Assembly: GCF_905220365.1 (NCBI RefSeq)
Contig: NC_061146.1
Coordinates: 8,559,538-8,623,537 of the forward strand
DNA: 64,000 nt
Source of the DNA: Vanessa cardui
Lineage: Eukaryota; Arthropoda; Insecta; Lepidoptera; Nymphalidae
Direction of reading: 5' to 3'
The position numbers and the translations under genes were made by a program. Positions 1 through 11,887 of the stretch are shown in pieces (the stretch's first letter is position 1; each line of letters opens with the position of its first letter). The notes below the pieces were generated by a model, which was not told where the DNA came from, made no database searches, and saw nothing but the letters and a program-made list of their open reading frames with translations.

Positions 1-372
1 AATAAACATGCCACTGAGAGAACCGTTATCATAATATAATTCCTGAACTAACCTTGTTACGAAGTTTGTAATTTAACATTAATATTATATACGACAGGTT
101 CAACCGTTACTAGTTAAACTTTGTATATGTCGCGTGAGTCAAACGACCTTACAAGCATATTATGTTATCCACTGGCAAGATTGGGCGAAGCGAGAATAAG
201 GGATAAATATATGACGCGTAGTCGATAAGATTATTTGGCTCGGGGTCATCAGATATACATATTCACGAAATAATACAACAAATCTATAGCTGGATTCGTG
301 TATTGATTTTTTTTAATATTTTACAAGTAGCGACACCTTCGGTTATAACCTTTTTGACAGCTGACATTTCTT
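1..372. other. Intergenic, nothing recognised
   Basis: AT-rich sequence with no supported gene, RNA or repeat family found elsewhere in the window. Confidence 0.5.
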
Positions 373-500
373 GTTTTCAACCGACTTCAAAAAGGAGGAC
401 GTTATCAATTCGTCTCTATTTTTTGTTTTCTTTTTTCTTTTTTTTATGTTACTTTTCACTGGGTGGACGGATTTTGATATTTTTTGTTGAAGAATATTAT
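373..500 (+). mobile_element. ELT-E 5' end fragment
   Basis: It starts with the AACCGACTTC terminus, followed by the AAAGGAGGACGTTATCAATT segment and the GGGTGGACGGATTTTGAT block shared with the copies at 18.26, 22.8 and 63.5 kb. It breaks off before the inner part. The open frame across it is coincidental. Confidence 0.7.
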
Positions 501-1204
501 TTTGTGATATTAACGTTGACGCATGCGGTGTGTGTTACTTTCAACTCCTCTAAATATGCCGTTTAATTTGATTCTTCTTGTGCTCATTGCCAAGTCACTA
601 TAATTATAAAATAAAGAAAACTATTGATACAATTACTAAATGTTGATTTCTAAGTACATAATAATTTGAATAGGACTTGGCTATTATCAGATGAAAAGAC
701 TGCAGCGAGAGGCATGGCATTTTTTTACATTTAATGTTTTTGGTGAGATCTCATTTACTTTTTGTAAGTGTATTTCTTTTTTTTTTAAGGTCACTTCATA
801 ATTTAATTTCTTGGAATTTCTTGGACTACCGCTTTGCTTAGAACCCATTCTCTATCTCTATCTCTTTTGTTTCTTCTCTGAGGCTTTGTTACTTCAAAGG
901 TAGACAAGTCTGGGCGATATATGCTTCGGAGTCGATTATATTCAGCCATTGCTGTCTCCTGAGCCCGAGCGCGCATACAATTGTTAACAATTGTAAAATA
1001 ATCTTTTATATATTTAGGATGTTATGGTAATACGTGATAAATAATCTGCAAGTAATGTATTTCTGTAAATGGTAATACCAAAGTCAAACTTCCGGTTGCC
1101 GCCAATTTTTCTCATGGCGGGTAAGTTAAATGATTATTCTTGATGGTGTCAACTTCGGAAGTTCAGTAAGTACATTTTAAATTGTTTTCTTTGTTAGCTA
1201 TAAA
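501..1204. other. Intergenic, one small palindrome
   Basis: No gene is supported. An 18-nt perfect palindrome, ACAATTGTTAACAATTGT, lies at 977-994. No partner copy or flanking element was recognised. Confidence 0.4.
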
Positions 1205-1341
1205 AGATTCCCCTTCACCGCTGAGCACTAGATGAATTATAAAGACAAATTAAGCACATGAATCAGCGGTGCTTGCCAGGGTTTGAACCCGCAATCATCG
1301 GTTAAGATGCTCGCGTTCTAACCACTGGGCTATCTCAACTC
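1205..1341 (-). mobile_element. SINE-A, head portion
   Basis: Minus-strand copy keeping the tRNA-like head (box-B-like GGTTTGAACCC complement and a TAACCACTGGGC box-A complement) and the next 80 bp of body. The 3' half is missing. The inherited RNA polymerase III boxes are why it resembles a tRNA gene; it is not one. Confidence 0.8.
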
Positions 1342-2439
1342 TTTTCTTTGACTTGATCTGCAGCCTATCGATAACATAATTGAAAAAGATGAAATAGATG
1401 ACGAATATTAAATAAAATATTTTTTAAGTATTTGATTTAATATTCTAATTGTGTCTTGATTTGTTTCTTTATTATTAGTACATTGTTGATGATCAGTAAT
1501 TAATTACGAAATAAAAAATTCAAAATTTATTTTTCTGCGACTAATGCCCAGCGAAGCGGGCGGGTATAGCTAGTATTAAATAATGTACTTTTACAGTTAG
1601 CCTCTTATAATCGAACTCTGCAAGACGAATACATTACCATGTATGTGTAATTTGATTTAAAGGCGGTATCGATTAAAAGGGGCTAATGTCGTAAACACAA
1701 TATTTATCGCTATACAATGGAGCTTTAATATTTAAAGAATTATGAACTTCATGTATTAATTTGTATTCATTATAGTCTATGTATTACATTTATATAATTA
1801 TTTTCTATTCTATGTATGTATTCATCCAATTTAATACTTAAACAACGAACAAAGTTAACAATGTAGTCAAAATCCATACACAACGTTCTTGCCAAACCGC
1901 AAATATAAAATTGTTTTCTACTGTACATTATTTTTTAATGGTTTTATAATTTTTCCTTTATACGTGGCAATTGACCTATCTTGATGCAGAATTTGAAGTT
2001 TCTAAGTCTGCTAGAAGTACCTTATATTTTTGATGATCTGTCAGTGAGTCAGTGAATGACAAAATCGTGTAACTTTAATCGATCCTAAATCCTAAACTAT
2101 TAATTAAATTGGCATGTAATTTCGAACTTAATCGAATCGCTTCGAGAAAAGATGGTACGGCCGTGCACGTTTTGCTCGAGACTTGGCTTGGGCACTGCCG
2201 TGCCCTCAGATATACTGTACTGTACTGGTTTGGTTTACTTGGAGGTAAAGCTTTGGACAAACCATCAGATATTCTACTGCCAAACAGTTATTTAAAAATA
2301 AACGTTCTGAAATCGAAGTAATAAAATATACACTGCATTTTCAAATGAACCGACATATTATATCTGTGGTGATTTTAAGTACTAATTAATTTTTTTCTTC
2401 TGACAAATTCATTTCAAATTTGTTACATGTCTATTATTA
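1342..2439. other. Intergenic with degraded repeats
   Basis: No gene is supported. At 1540-1577 the motif GCCCAGCGAAGCGGGCGGGT followed by CTAGTA resembles the 3' terminal hairpin and CTAG end of lepidopteran Helitron-like elements. Around 2230-2295 there is a very degraded REP-C piece (strings like CATCAGATATTCTACTGCCA). Confidence 0.45.
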
Positions 2440-2690
2440 GGTGGTAGCGCTTTATGCAAGCTCGTCAATGTGGGTACCACCAACTCATCAGATATTCTAC
2501 CACCAAACAGCAATACTCAGTATTATCGTGTTACGGTTGAGTGAGTGAGTCTTGTTAGCAAATACCACAAGTACTATCACATCTTAATTCCAAAGGCGCA
2601 TTGGAGATATAAGATGGTTGAAATGTCTTATAGCTCCATTGAAGGCGGTGGTCACCACTTACCATCAAGTAGTCTAAAGTTAGAATATAA
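2440..2690 (-). mobile_element. REP-C, degraded copy
   Basis: Contains ACTCATCAGATATTCTACC, CAGCAATACTCAGTAT and further on GGTGGTCACCACTTACCATC, in the order expected for minus-oriented REP-C. The middle is diverged, so this is an old copy. The open frame here is accidental. Confidence 0.6.
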
Positions 2691-3305
2691 GCTATGCCGC
2701 ATAGTGTTATTGGCAACATATAGAGATGGAAAATGATCCTTGTGTCTGCAGATACATATACACCAGTGTTAGCGCCTACGATTTTTATTTGAATAATATC
2801 TGTGTTATATTTATATATAAATTAATTTAAGTTTAATTAACATTATTTCATAACATATAAAACCTTTTTTTATAATATTCAAAAAGAAAAAGTAATGTGT
2901 AAAATCGAATGTTCTGTGATCTTCTTTTGTTTTTTATTCACTCACTTACTACTAATGAAAACGTAACAATGAATAATTATATTACAAGAATATCAAGATT
3001 AAACTAGTTTTAAATCTAAGTGTCTAAATAATAGACAACCAGTACCATTTACATTTAAAATTGGAAATACAAACTACTGATATTCAGTATAATAACTGTT
3101 TAGTAGAAATAGTGGTTCTTACTCCTCAATATACATACATTGCACCGCAGCTTTCTCACGCTGAATTTCCATATATATTACTATGTCCGTTGATGTTTAT
3201 AGCTACTTCTCTTATAAATACAACATTAACTTAAGTTACACTAGCTTTACCTGCGGCTTTGTCCCTGCGAATTTTATAACACTTCACCTTTACATTTATT
3301 TCACA
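2691..3305. other. Intergenic, nothing recognised
   Basis: AT-rich; no supported gene or repeat. Confidence 0.45.
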
Positions 3306-3593
3306 TACACAGCCTGTAAATTTCCCACTGGTGGGCTAAGGCCTCTCCTTTTGAGGAGAAAGTTTGAAGCATATTTCACCACGCTGCTCCATTGCGTGTT
3401 AGTGGGTACACATGTAGCAGAATTTCGCTGAAATCAGTCACATGCAGATTTCTTCGCGATGATTTCCACCGAGCACAAGATTAACTATAAATACAAATTA
3501 AGCACATGAAAATTCAGTGGTGTTTGGCTGGATTTGAACCCGCAATCATCGGTTAAGATGGACGCGTTCTAACTATGCGGTCATCTCGGGTCT
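3306..3593 (-). mobile_element. SINE-A, near full length
   Basis: Reads on the minus strand from the tRNA-like head (about 3593) to the CCCACTGGTGGGCTAAGGCC-type 3' end (about 3310). It has all body blocks with scattered point changes. Confidence 0.85.
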
Positions 3594-4194
3594 CCCTGTA
3601 CGCCCGTCATTTATTAATGGCAAAACAAAAATAATTAATATTGCATTATGTATAGTGTATCTGAATTAGCACATGAACTCACGATCGAGAAATGTGCTCC
3701 TACCGTCATACAGTTCATCTAGTACAGAGGGTATTGTCATGATTTTTAAATATACTTCTATAATTTTAATTTAAATAACAATATTTAGTACGGTTTTGAT
3801 TTTTAAATACGTTTTTATTTGAAATAACATTTATTAGTATGATTATCGTAAGTCACTTCCTCTCGCGGCGTGGTGCGGCGACTGGTACTGCCAGATTGGT
3901 GGATGGGCGGAAAACGTCTATAATTATATATAATAAGCGGATAAATAATATATATCGATTGGAAGAATAATATAGTGACATAAATTAATGTTCATAGTTT
4001 TATTACAGTATGTTCATCGAACTTGAGTTGCTTAGCATTACTTTATTTATATTACATTATATTTTTATAACTAAAGTTACCTTTTCTATGTAAAATAATT
4101 GTTGTATGTATTTATTGTAAATATTAGCACTAAACTAAGTTGTTAATGGGTTAAATATATAAATAAACAATAAACCGTCAATCCTAATTGTATT
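3594..4194. other. Intergenic, nothing recognised
   Basis: AT-rich with poly-T and AATAT tracts; no supported feature. Confidence 0.45.
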
Positions 4195-4320
4195 CCTTCA
4201 AGGGGTGAATTAAAAAAGTACCCTATGACACCAAATTTCATCTCAATCGATTCAGCAGCTTAAGCCTTAAAAGTTATCAGACAGTTTCGTATTTATAATA
4301 TTGATATAGATATAACCAGG
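4195..4320 (+). mobile_element. REP-H (Lep1/Helitron-like) fragment
   Basis: Keeps AAGTACCCTATGACACCAAA, the ATTTCATCTCAATCGATTCA block and a terminal TTTATAATATTGATATAGAT, the 3' part of the REP-H core seen better at 5.2 and 30.9 kb. Confidence 0.55.
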
Positions 4321-4499
4321 CTATCTAACTAATGGTATTACTGAAATCGGAATATGTGCAGCGCGTTCAACCATCGTTAATATCCGGCTTCTATAAAATA
4401 AAACATTAAGTAAAATACTACGTTTTGCCAAACTGACTGCATTAACGTACAATCAAGTAGAGCGATTGATTACTATGGAAGATTTTTATTCAGTAATTA

Positions 4500-4736
4500 G
4501 AACCCGCCCGGCTTCGCACGGATGCAATAATATGACATCACAGTGGTAACTTCTTAAATTATCAGTGTTTCTTTACTAAATTATCCATGTATTATATATG
4601 AAAACCTTCTTATCGAATCAATCTATCTATAAAAAAAGACGCATCAAAATCCGTTGCGTAGTTTTAAAGATTTAATATACATAGGGATATAGGGACAGAG
4701 AAAGCGACTTTGTTTTATACTATGTAGTGATGATGA
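4500..4736 (+). mobile_element. REP-F copy
   Basis: Begins CCCGCCCGGCTTCGCACGGA and ends GTTTTATACTATGTAGTGAT, the same two ends as the copies at 18.77, 39.87 (reverse) and 42.3 kb. The interior is about 235 bp and AT-rich. The GC-rich start hairpin is Helitron-like; family assignment is by resemblance only. Confidence 0.7.
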
Positions 4737-4877
4737 AGGAAAGTTCTAAGAAAAAGCTATAAAATATATTTCGTTTCCATTATAAGATTCCACAGCTATT
4801 TTCTACTTGGCCTATTAATGTAAAGCTCATATAAAAAAAAAAAACATTTATAAATAAGGCATGTTACTCAACATAAC

Positions 4878-5125
4878 ATTTGACGACCTCCATGGTCGAG
4901 TGGTGTGTACACCGGTTTTCATGGTCACTCTGAGGTCCCGGGTTCGATTCCCGGCCGAGTCGATGTAGATTACTATTAGTTTTCTATGTTGTCTTGGGTC
5001 TGGGTGTATGTGGTATCGTCGTTACTTCTGATTTCCATAACACAAGAGCTTCAGCTACTTACATTGGGATCAGAGTAATGTATGTGATGTTGTCTCATAT
5101 TTATTTATATTTATATTATTTATAA
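4878..5125 (+). mobile_element. SINE-B, full length
   Basis: tRNA-like head with box A around TGGTCGAGTGGTGTGTACACC and box B GGTTCGATTCC. The body contains GTCTTGGGTCTGGGTGTATG and ACTTCTGATTTCCATAACAC, and the tail is TTTATTTATATTTATA. It is distinct from SINE-A in head, body and tail. Confidence 0.85.
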
Positions 5126-5159
5126 GATTATATTCACGATAAAAAGGAGTGGACTTATT

Positions 5160-5335
5160 GTTTACTAACAATCGCCCGCGTCTTTGCTCGCGTTTTAGAG
5201 TGTTGGTTATCATGTGTTCGGCAAAAAAGTAGCCTATGTCCTTTCCTAGAGATCAAGTTTGCTTCTTACCGAATATCAAATTCGGTTCAGCGGTTTCGTC
5301 GTGAAAGAGCGACGCACAGACTGAGTTACTTTCAA
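5160..5335 (+). mobile_element. REP-H (Lep1/Helitron-like) copy
   Basis: Good copy: CGCGTTTTAGAGTGTTGGTT, AGTAGCCTATGTCCTTTCCT, ATTCGGTTCAGCGGTTTCGT and GAGTTACTTTCA in order. This is the abundant lepidopteran short repeat usually discussed with Lep1 Helitron-like elements. Confidence 0.7.
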
Positions 5336-5645
5336 CAACAAACAACAACAAAAACAGCCTGTAAATTCCCACTGCTGGGCTAAAGGCCTCCTCTCTCTTT
5401 GAGGAGAAGGTTTGGAACATATTCCACCACGCTGTTCCAATGCGGGTTGGTGGAATACACATGTGACAGAATTTCTATGAAATTTGTCACATGCAGGTTT
5501 CCTCACGATGTTTTCCTTCACCGCTGAGCACGAGATGAATTATAAAGACAAATTAAGCACATGTAACAGCGGTGTTTGCCTGGGTTTGAAACCGCAATCA
5601 TCGGTTAAGATGCACGCGTTCTAACCACTGGGCCATCTCGACTTT
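5336..5645 (-). mobile_element. SINE-A, (GTT)n-tail type
   Basis: Full-length minus copy. The AACAACAAACAACAACAAAA run at its left end is the 3' tail, followed by body and the tRNA-like head ending near CTCGACT. It belongs to the subtype whose 3' body reads CTCCTCAAAG (complement) before the tail. Confidence 0.9.
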
Positions 5646-6342
5646 ATTTTCACATTAATAATATTAATATAGATTGATTTCCTGTTCCAGTTTCCAGTAA
5701 GTCCACTGGGTGACCACTTACTGTTCGTTCGATAATCCAGAATTATGAAAAAATAAAACAAAAATCTCTCAAAGGAAGCTAATGAGAGTTTTATGCTACT
5801 TCTATTTTAACTTAAGTTTGAAGGGGGGTGTTACCGTATGTAGCCTCCACTTAACTTTAAGCTGTTACTGCACCTCATGTGAAGTAGACTGCATATTATA
5901 GCAAACTTTGACAATATTGTAAAATTTGAAATTTTTTTTCAAATGCAAAATAAACTTTAGTCGAAAAGGTTCTTAGAAGCGATCGCCAATTTATATGCTT
6001 CACGTTTTAGTAATAATAAAAGTTATAAACTTTTATTTCGGGACTAGTACATATACAGTTACATAGTACACTGTAAGTATTAAGACAATGTTTTCTTAAA
6101 AAAGTTGTATTACAAAATCAGGTGTAACTAGTTTTAGTTCATATTTGTATATATATATTCAAGAATTGTGAATATTTATGTCCGATATTAAGTGTAATTA
6201 CAAAATATATCAACAAAACAATTACATCTCTACTTTATAAATTTTTAAAATACATTACAATAATAATACATACATATATAACAAAGTAATTCAATTATAC
6301 TTTTTTTTATATTATATTAATTTGAATTAATTAATTATGGAT
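5646..6342. other. Intergenic, nothing recognised
   Basis: Low-complexity AT-rich DNA; no gene or known repeat supported. Confidence 0.45.
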
Positions 6343-6652
6343 CTGGAGTTGGCCCAGTGGTTAGAACGCGTGCATCTTAACCGTTGATTGCGAGTTCAAA
6401 CCCAGGCAAGCACCACTACATATATGTGCTCAATTTGTATTTGTAAATTATCTCGTGCTCGGCGGTGAAGGAAAACATCGCAAGGAAACCTGCATGTATC
6501 TAATTTCATCGAAATTATACGACATGTGCATTTCACAAGACCTCATTGGAGCAGCGTGGTGGAATATGTTCCAAGCCCTCTCCTTAATGGAAGAGGAGGC
6601 CTTATCCCAGCTGTGGGACATGTACAGGCTGTTACTTTACTTAACTTTAATT
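6343..6652 (+). mobile_element. SINE-A, TTACTTTACTT-tail type
   Basis: Plus-oriented, from GGAGTTGGCCCAGTGGTTAG (box A) through the box-B-like GAGTTCAAACCC to the CAGGCTGTTACTTTACTTAA tail. Its 3' body reads CTCCTTAATGGAAGAGGAGG, diagnostic of the second tail subtype. Confidence 0.9.
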
Positions 6653-6948
6653 AATTATCGTCAGCTTTTAATTTTAGTCTACCGATGAGACCGTTCCCAC
6701 CCCACGCAATAAAAAATCCCTTTCAGAACTAAAAGCGACAATCCACAAATACGGTCTTAGTTTAAAGATGTATAATTATTTGTAGAACTTATGAAAATCA
6801 GAACCGGAATTAATATGAACATATTAAGAAAATATATCCTACAAGAAAAAAAAAATTATATAAGGTAAAATGGAAAATTTTCCATTGGGCAAGTGGCGTC
6901 GCCACACATAGACATACAGACAGACACTTATGTATTACATAGATAAGG

Positions 6949-7330
6949 GTGTTTACATTATTCCCCGGTTCTCATATCTCCACAACTAATTTAATCCCAT
7001 TTAGATTAGGATTCAGCAGTTTCCCGGCTACTGAATTTCACCTTCGGACATCTCGTCAAAATTCTAAGTTTCACCCGCACCACCTTGATGTCCGAAAATC
7101 CACAACAGCGCAATTTCTTAGACATTTTCTGCCTCGCACAACCACTTTGTGGAACCAGCTTTCGCCGGCGATTTTTCCGAACCGATACGACCTTTAAGAA
7201 AAGAGCGTACTCCTTTCTGAAAGGCCGGCAACGCACCTGCAAGCCCCCCGGTGTTGCAGATGTCCACGGGCGGTGGTAGTCACTTTCCATCAGGTGAGCC
7301 TCCTGCTCGTTTGCCACCTATCTCATAAAA
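6949..7330 (+). pseudogene. Non-LTR retrotransposon reverse-transcriptase C-terminus and 3' tail
   Basis: A frame ending around 7197 encodes FLPRTTTLWNQLS and FPNRYDL, the conserved C-terminal end of many lepidopteran LINE ORF2 proteins (CR1/jockey-like group). After a stop and frameshift, the downstream frame continues KKRAYSFLKGRQRT, the sequence expected to follow. The 3' untranslated part has GTAGTCACTTTCCATCAGGT and ends in poly-A (about 7325). It is a 5'-truncated, frame-broken insertion. The exact LINE clade is not resolved. Confidence 0.7.
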
Positions 7331-7764
7331 AAAAAAGTTTTATCGTGAAAAGATTACAAACAGAATTACAGTATAGTGTTTAGAATTAACAATATTAGAA
7401 TATTGACGTAATCCTGTGTGTGTTGATATACATGTGTGTGTAGTATACACACACTGCTGTACATTCATAATGTGATGCTTACAAATGTATTACATGTACT
7501 TAATTGTTACACACCACATACGTATGTAATATTCTCACCTCGTCTCAGCGCGTTGGAGATAAGAGTTGGAAGCTGCAGCCTTCCTGTGATCGACACCGGA
7601 TGGACCTTATCACGAGCGCCGCGCAAGTTAAATAACACATAAATGTGATGTTAAAGTGTTTGTATATTAGCATTATCTCTGAAACATTATTCGCTTTGTT
7701 TTTTTTTCCATAATTAGTTCGTGTAATGTTTTGTTCTATATTCATTCACGTTGAATATTAACTT
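7331..7764. other. Intergenic with one dispersed short repeat
   Basis: No gene. At about 7555-7612 a segment including CCTTCCTGTGATCGACACCG and GGATGGACCTTAT recurs inverted at about 14365-14425, so it is a dispersed repeat of unknown origin. Confidence 0.45.
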
Positions 7765-8000
7765 TCCGACTTCAAAAAGGAGGAGGCTATCAATTCGTCT
7801 GTATTTTTTACGTTATATAATCGTAAATCGACTTTTAAGTAGTCTAATATTTTTTACTTATGAGAACTCTAAATAATATGTTGAATACGCAATTATTTTT
7901 ATTACTTTTTAGTGCATATTTATTTGTTTTAAAATAGTGTTTTGTTTGAAGTCGGTTTTTCTTTATGTTAAAGTTTTTATTTATAAAGATAAAATGTCAG
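7765..8000 (+). mobile_element. ELT-E, short internal-deletion copy
   Basis: Starts CGACTTCAAAAAGGAGGAGG, jumps directly to the inner ATCGACTTTTAAGTAGTCTA block and ends GAAGTCGGTTTTTCTTTATG. Both ends are those of the long copy at 22.8-23.6 kb, so it is a deletion derivative of the same element. Confidence 0.75.
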
Positions 8001-8269
8001 CGACAGTATAGTGATAGGTACCTTAACATTTTGATCCGGTGACTTTTTAAATTGTTTTTTTTGAGTAATTCAGTAATAATGAAATGATACAATGAATTTG
8101 AAATCTCCACCTCGAAGATTCCACACTCCTCAGGTAATCCCACATGATCATAAGCTAGACAAAGAAGCTGTTATGTGTAGTGGTAGAATTCCGCATTCTG
8201 AAGACTGTAGGTGATGACATGATGGCTCATAGGATATGAAGAGGATGGTGTTTATTTAGATCTAGATGA

Positions 8270-8560
8270 TTTTTTTTATGTTATAGGTCGCCGGACGAGC
8301 ATAGAGCCACCTCATGTTAAGTGGTCAGCATCACCCATAGACAATGACGCGGTAAGAAATATTAACCATTCCTTACATCGTCAATGCGCCACCAACCTTG
8401 GGAACTAAGATGCTATGTCTCTTGTAGCTGTAGTTACACTGGCTCACTCACCCTTCAAACCGGAACACAATATACTGCGTACTGTTGTTTAGCGGTAGAA
8501 TAACTGATGAGTGGGTGGTACCTACCCAGACTTGCACAAAACCCTTCCAACAAGTAATGA
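8270..8560 (+). mobile_element. REP-C copy
   Basis: Begins at TATAGGTCGCCGGACGAGCA, has AGTGGTCAGCATCACCCATA, CCACCAACCTTGGGAACTAA, TTCAAACCGGAACACAA and GAGTGGGTGGTACCTACCCA, ending near CAAGTAATG. Moderately diverged. Non-coding. Confidence 0.85.
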
Positions 8561-8899
8561 TACATTATACCTCCTTTTCTTGTAAGAAGAATATATAGAA
8601 CTTATCCAAATAAGATAGATTCATACATGTCATATTTTCATCCCACGAAGTATATAGTCAGTGTAGAATCTTCAATTATTATAAATCAGATTTCCTATCT
8701 AGGCCATAGTCAATATTTGGCCTTATTATTACTCGTGTGAGTACTTCCATAAATATATAATACCCAAAGAAATGTTTCTATTTATCTTGATAAGCGAATG
8801 GCCCAGAACAGCGAAGCCGTGTCATTGGGATGCAATAAAGTCATATACCTCCAGCTCTGATTAAAATCTGATAATAATATGTAAGTCATGAGCGAGAGC
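8561..8899. other. Intergenic, nothing recognised
   Basis: No supported feature. The reverse-strand open frame at 8782-9084 overlaps REP-G and has no recognisable protein. Confidence 0.4.
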
Positions 8900-9120
8900 G
8901 GATTGTAATAACATCTATTTTTTTTATTAAAAATAACATCAAATATACAATTTATTTCAATGCAGTGGCAATTTACTAATGATTCGTTCACGGTACATGT
9001 ATCAAAATTATAACATTTTTTTTTAATTTTTGTTTGTCCGTTTGTTCTGGCTAATCCATTAACCGATATTGATGGGACTTTCATTGGCAGAAAACTGATG
9101 TAGTAAGCAGTATCTTAGGC
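8900..9120 (+). mobile_element. REP-G copy
   Basis: Has ACGGTACATGTATCAAAATT, TTTTTGTTTGTCCGTTTGTT and GATGGGACTTTCATTGGCAG in the same order as the clearer copy at 36.4 kb. Diverged. Confidence 0.6.
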
Positions 9121-9796
9121 AACAGGCTCTATCGCTATAATAAAGCTAAAAGCAAAATATTCGATTAGCGATTATGGCAAAATCATAATGTTAACAACAC
9201 TTTAATAAAGCTCAGGATATTTTGAGATTTTGAGATTTTTGACGTAATAATGTTTGTTTTATTTTAATGCTTTTCTTCGTCGCACGTGACATTGGTGACA
9301 TAATCTGTCTCTTTTTGACACAAATAAAAACCACAAAAAAATATTTAGTAATTCATACTTTTCGTGTCATCAATAAATATATTAGAAACATGATTTTTGT
9401 CCGAATAATCATACATCATTGCCAGAATAATTATCTTACCGAAAAAAAAAGTTTACGTGTGTTAATTTGAGAAAGATTTGTTCATAAAAAAAATAATACA
9501 ATCTTGCAAGCATTAAATCCTTATTTCTCAAGAATATAGAATATATTAAATTGAAACTGTACTTACGTTACAGGTATCATAAAAGCTGATTATATGCAGG
9601 AATTTATGAAACTTATAAAGGTAGCGATCTCTGGCTAATTAAGTCACAGACTTGAAGTACAGTAATGAAGATTCCACGTCTATTCAATGATGTGACGACG
9701 CAGGAGCAACTCTATACGGACTTAATTAAAAAAGGCATAAGCTACCTTTGAAGTATAATCTTTTTTTATTATTTAGAATTAGATCAGAATCAGAGA
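9121..9796. other. Intergenic, nothing recognised
   Basis: AT-rich; no gene or repeat supported. Confidence 0.45.
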
Positions 9797-10092
9797 GCTG
9801 AGATGGCCCAGGGGTTAGAACGCGAACTTAGCCGATGATTTCGGGTTCAAACCCAGGAAAGCACCACTATATATATGTGCTTAATTTGTGTTTATAATTC
9901 ATCTCATGCTCGGGTTGAAGGAAAACAACGCGAGGAAACCTGCATGTGTCTAATTTCATCGAAATTCTGCCACATGTGCATTCCACTATCCCGCATTGAA
10001 ACAGCGTGGTGGAATATGTTCCAAACCCTCTCCTTAAGGAGAGGAGACCTTAGCTCAGCAGTGGGAAATTTACAGACTGTTAATTTCCTTTC
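9797..10092 (+). mobile_element. SINE-A copy
   Basis: Head GAGCTGAGATGGCCCAGGGG, box-B-like GGGTTCAAACCC, body, and a 3' end TTTACAGACTGTTAATTTCC. Slightly decayed tail. Confidence 0.85.
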
Positions 10093-10159
10093 CTAATTTC
10101 CTAGAATTAATAGCATTAAACGCTTAAATATATACAAATATGAATTTATTGTTACTATT

Positions 10160-10380
10160 TAAATCTTGACCGCGTGGAATGGTGGCAAGAATGCTAGCTT
10201 CACCCCGTTGAATCGCAATTCCGATCCTCTGGGTAACAAACGAACCAGCCCTCTTGTCACCAGTGGAGGCAATGAGGCGAGGTGTCATACTTTTGATGAA
10301 GCTGTTGTGCCACTACTTCAAAGGCCGAGCTCTGAGGCCACTATTTCGGCATCAAATAGGACAAAAAAAGTAATTTGACA
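10160..10380. other. GC-richer island of unknown origin
   Basis: This 220-bp stretch is clearly richer in G and C than its surroundings and is open in one plus frame (10166-10378; for example TAWNGGKNASFTPLNRNSDP). I do not recognise a domain. The composition contrast suggests an inserted piece, perhaps of a retrotransposon 5' region, rather than a host gene. Confidence 0.3.
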
Positions 10381-10715
10381 TACTATACGAATATTTAATT
10401 AATTTTTTTTGACTCAGCTTTTTCCGCAGGGGCACCGGCTCATAAAATATTTAAACCGAATATAATATTTTTGCCGCCTAATGCATTAATACCTTGTAGC
10501 GTGAAACATTTAAAAAAAAGCGCGCCTGTCACGGACGCTTGGGTTTACATTATGGCGCGAAGTTTGGCTACTTCAGACATACAATTTCTAAGTCATAAAA
10601 TATGATGTCCTATTTGCTTTTTATTCTAAATAATTATTCGTATTATTTTATTAATGTTATTCTTGATTGTTTTGTGCTTATTATAATTTGTAGACGATTA
10701 GTTATTAGTCTAGTA
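10381..10715. other. Intergenic, nothing recognised
   Basis: No supported feature. Confidence 0.4.
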
Positions 10716-10965
10716 ACAGTCTGTAAATTTCCCACATCTGGGCTAAGGCCTTCACTCTTTTTTAAAGCAGGAGCATATTCTACCATGCTGTTAAAAGGCG
10801 TGTTGGTAGATTCATATGTAGCAGAATTTCGTTAAAATTGGATACATGTAGGTTTTTACTTCAGCGCCTAGCTCGAGATGAATCATAAAAAACAAATTAC
10901 ACATGAAATTTAGTAATGGCTGCCCGGGTTGGAACCCGCAATCACTATGCCATCTCAGCTCCGTT
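10716..10965 (-). mobile_element. SINE-A, degraded
   Basis: Starts with CAGTCTGTAAATTTCCCACA and ends at ATGCCATCTCAGCTCC. Internal deletions remove part of the head between the two boxes. Confidence 0.75.
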
Positions 10966-11887
10966 AAGTTATTACTTTATTCTTATTAAAAAAAATGTCG
11001 TTTTAACTTCTGGTCTTTAAGAATGTATTGTAAGATGACAAAGGAGTTCAGTCAACAACCACGGACCTCTTCTGTTTTTCTGACTCTCTCCGTTGATATG
11101 GTTACGACTTTATAGTAGTTGTTATCTATCAGTGGATATATCGACTTTCTCCAGACAACCGCTGACCACATATGGATATATTGATATAAATTGTTAAATT
11201 AAATTTAAACTGAGAAATAATTACAGTAAAGTTTTGGTAGTCAACTTAACTAACGCGTTGTAATGTTACATATAAGTTTGTTTTTTGTAAATAAAAAATA
11301 ATACATATTCTTACAAGAACTACCCTCTTCTCAAACAGGACCGAACGGAATCACATAAATACGGCAGAACGCTTAGTAACGGTTTAATGTTCGGTTGACT
11401 GTCGGTCGATTAGGTTCGAGTCTGTTTGTATCGGTCGTGGTATTTACTATTCTTACATACGTACATACTAATTAAGGCTTTATGTCTTGAAATATTTTTG
11501 TAACTGATTAAAGTTATGTAGTGATGGTAATTGTGTTCAATTATAAATAAATAAAGAACTGAAAAGTATAGGTTAGTCATTCGTGTTACTTTTTTTTATT
11601 TAATTAATCGTAGGGTTTGTTAGAATATATAACAAATTCATTATATTACAACGATAATCGCGAAAGCCTGCGCCTCGTTCCATACCCAGCGATTGTTTGT
11701 ATCGGCGACCGAAATTAATTCGCTTTTACAACGTATACATAAATTGTGACTTCAGAATTAACAAGCAACCTTTTTGTGCTGCAGCGCCCCCTGGAGTACC
11801 TGCTCATTTATTCAATTACCCACAGATCGAATACGACGCACGTGATATTTTGAAAATGGAATCTGAAAATGCGGAAAACAAGTAAAA
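10966..11887. other. Intergenic, nothing recognised
   Basis: No supported gene or repeat. The short open frame at 11697-11885 has no recognisable protein. Confidence 0.4.

Noticed and set aside
1260..1340. tRNA-like segments with A and B boxes (also at 6.35, 27.25, 31.6, 37.95, 43.45 and 50.5 kb, and the SINE-B heads)
   Set aside because: Each runs directly into a conserved SINE body and tail, the cloverleaf stems are poor and the copies vary; they are SINE heads, not tRNA genes.
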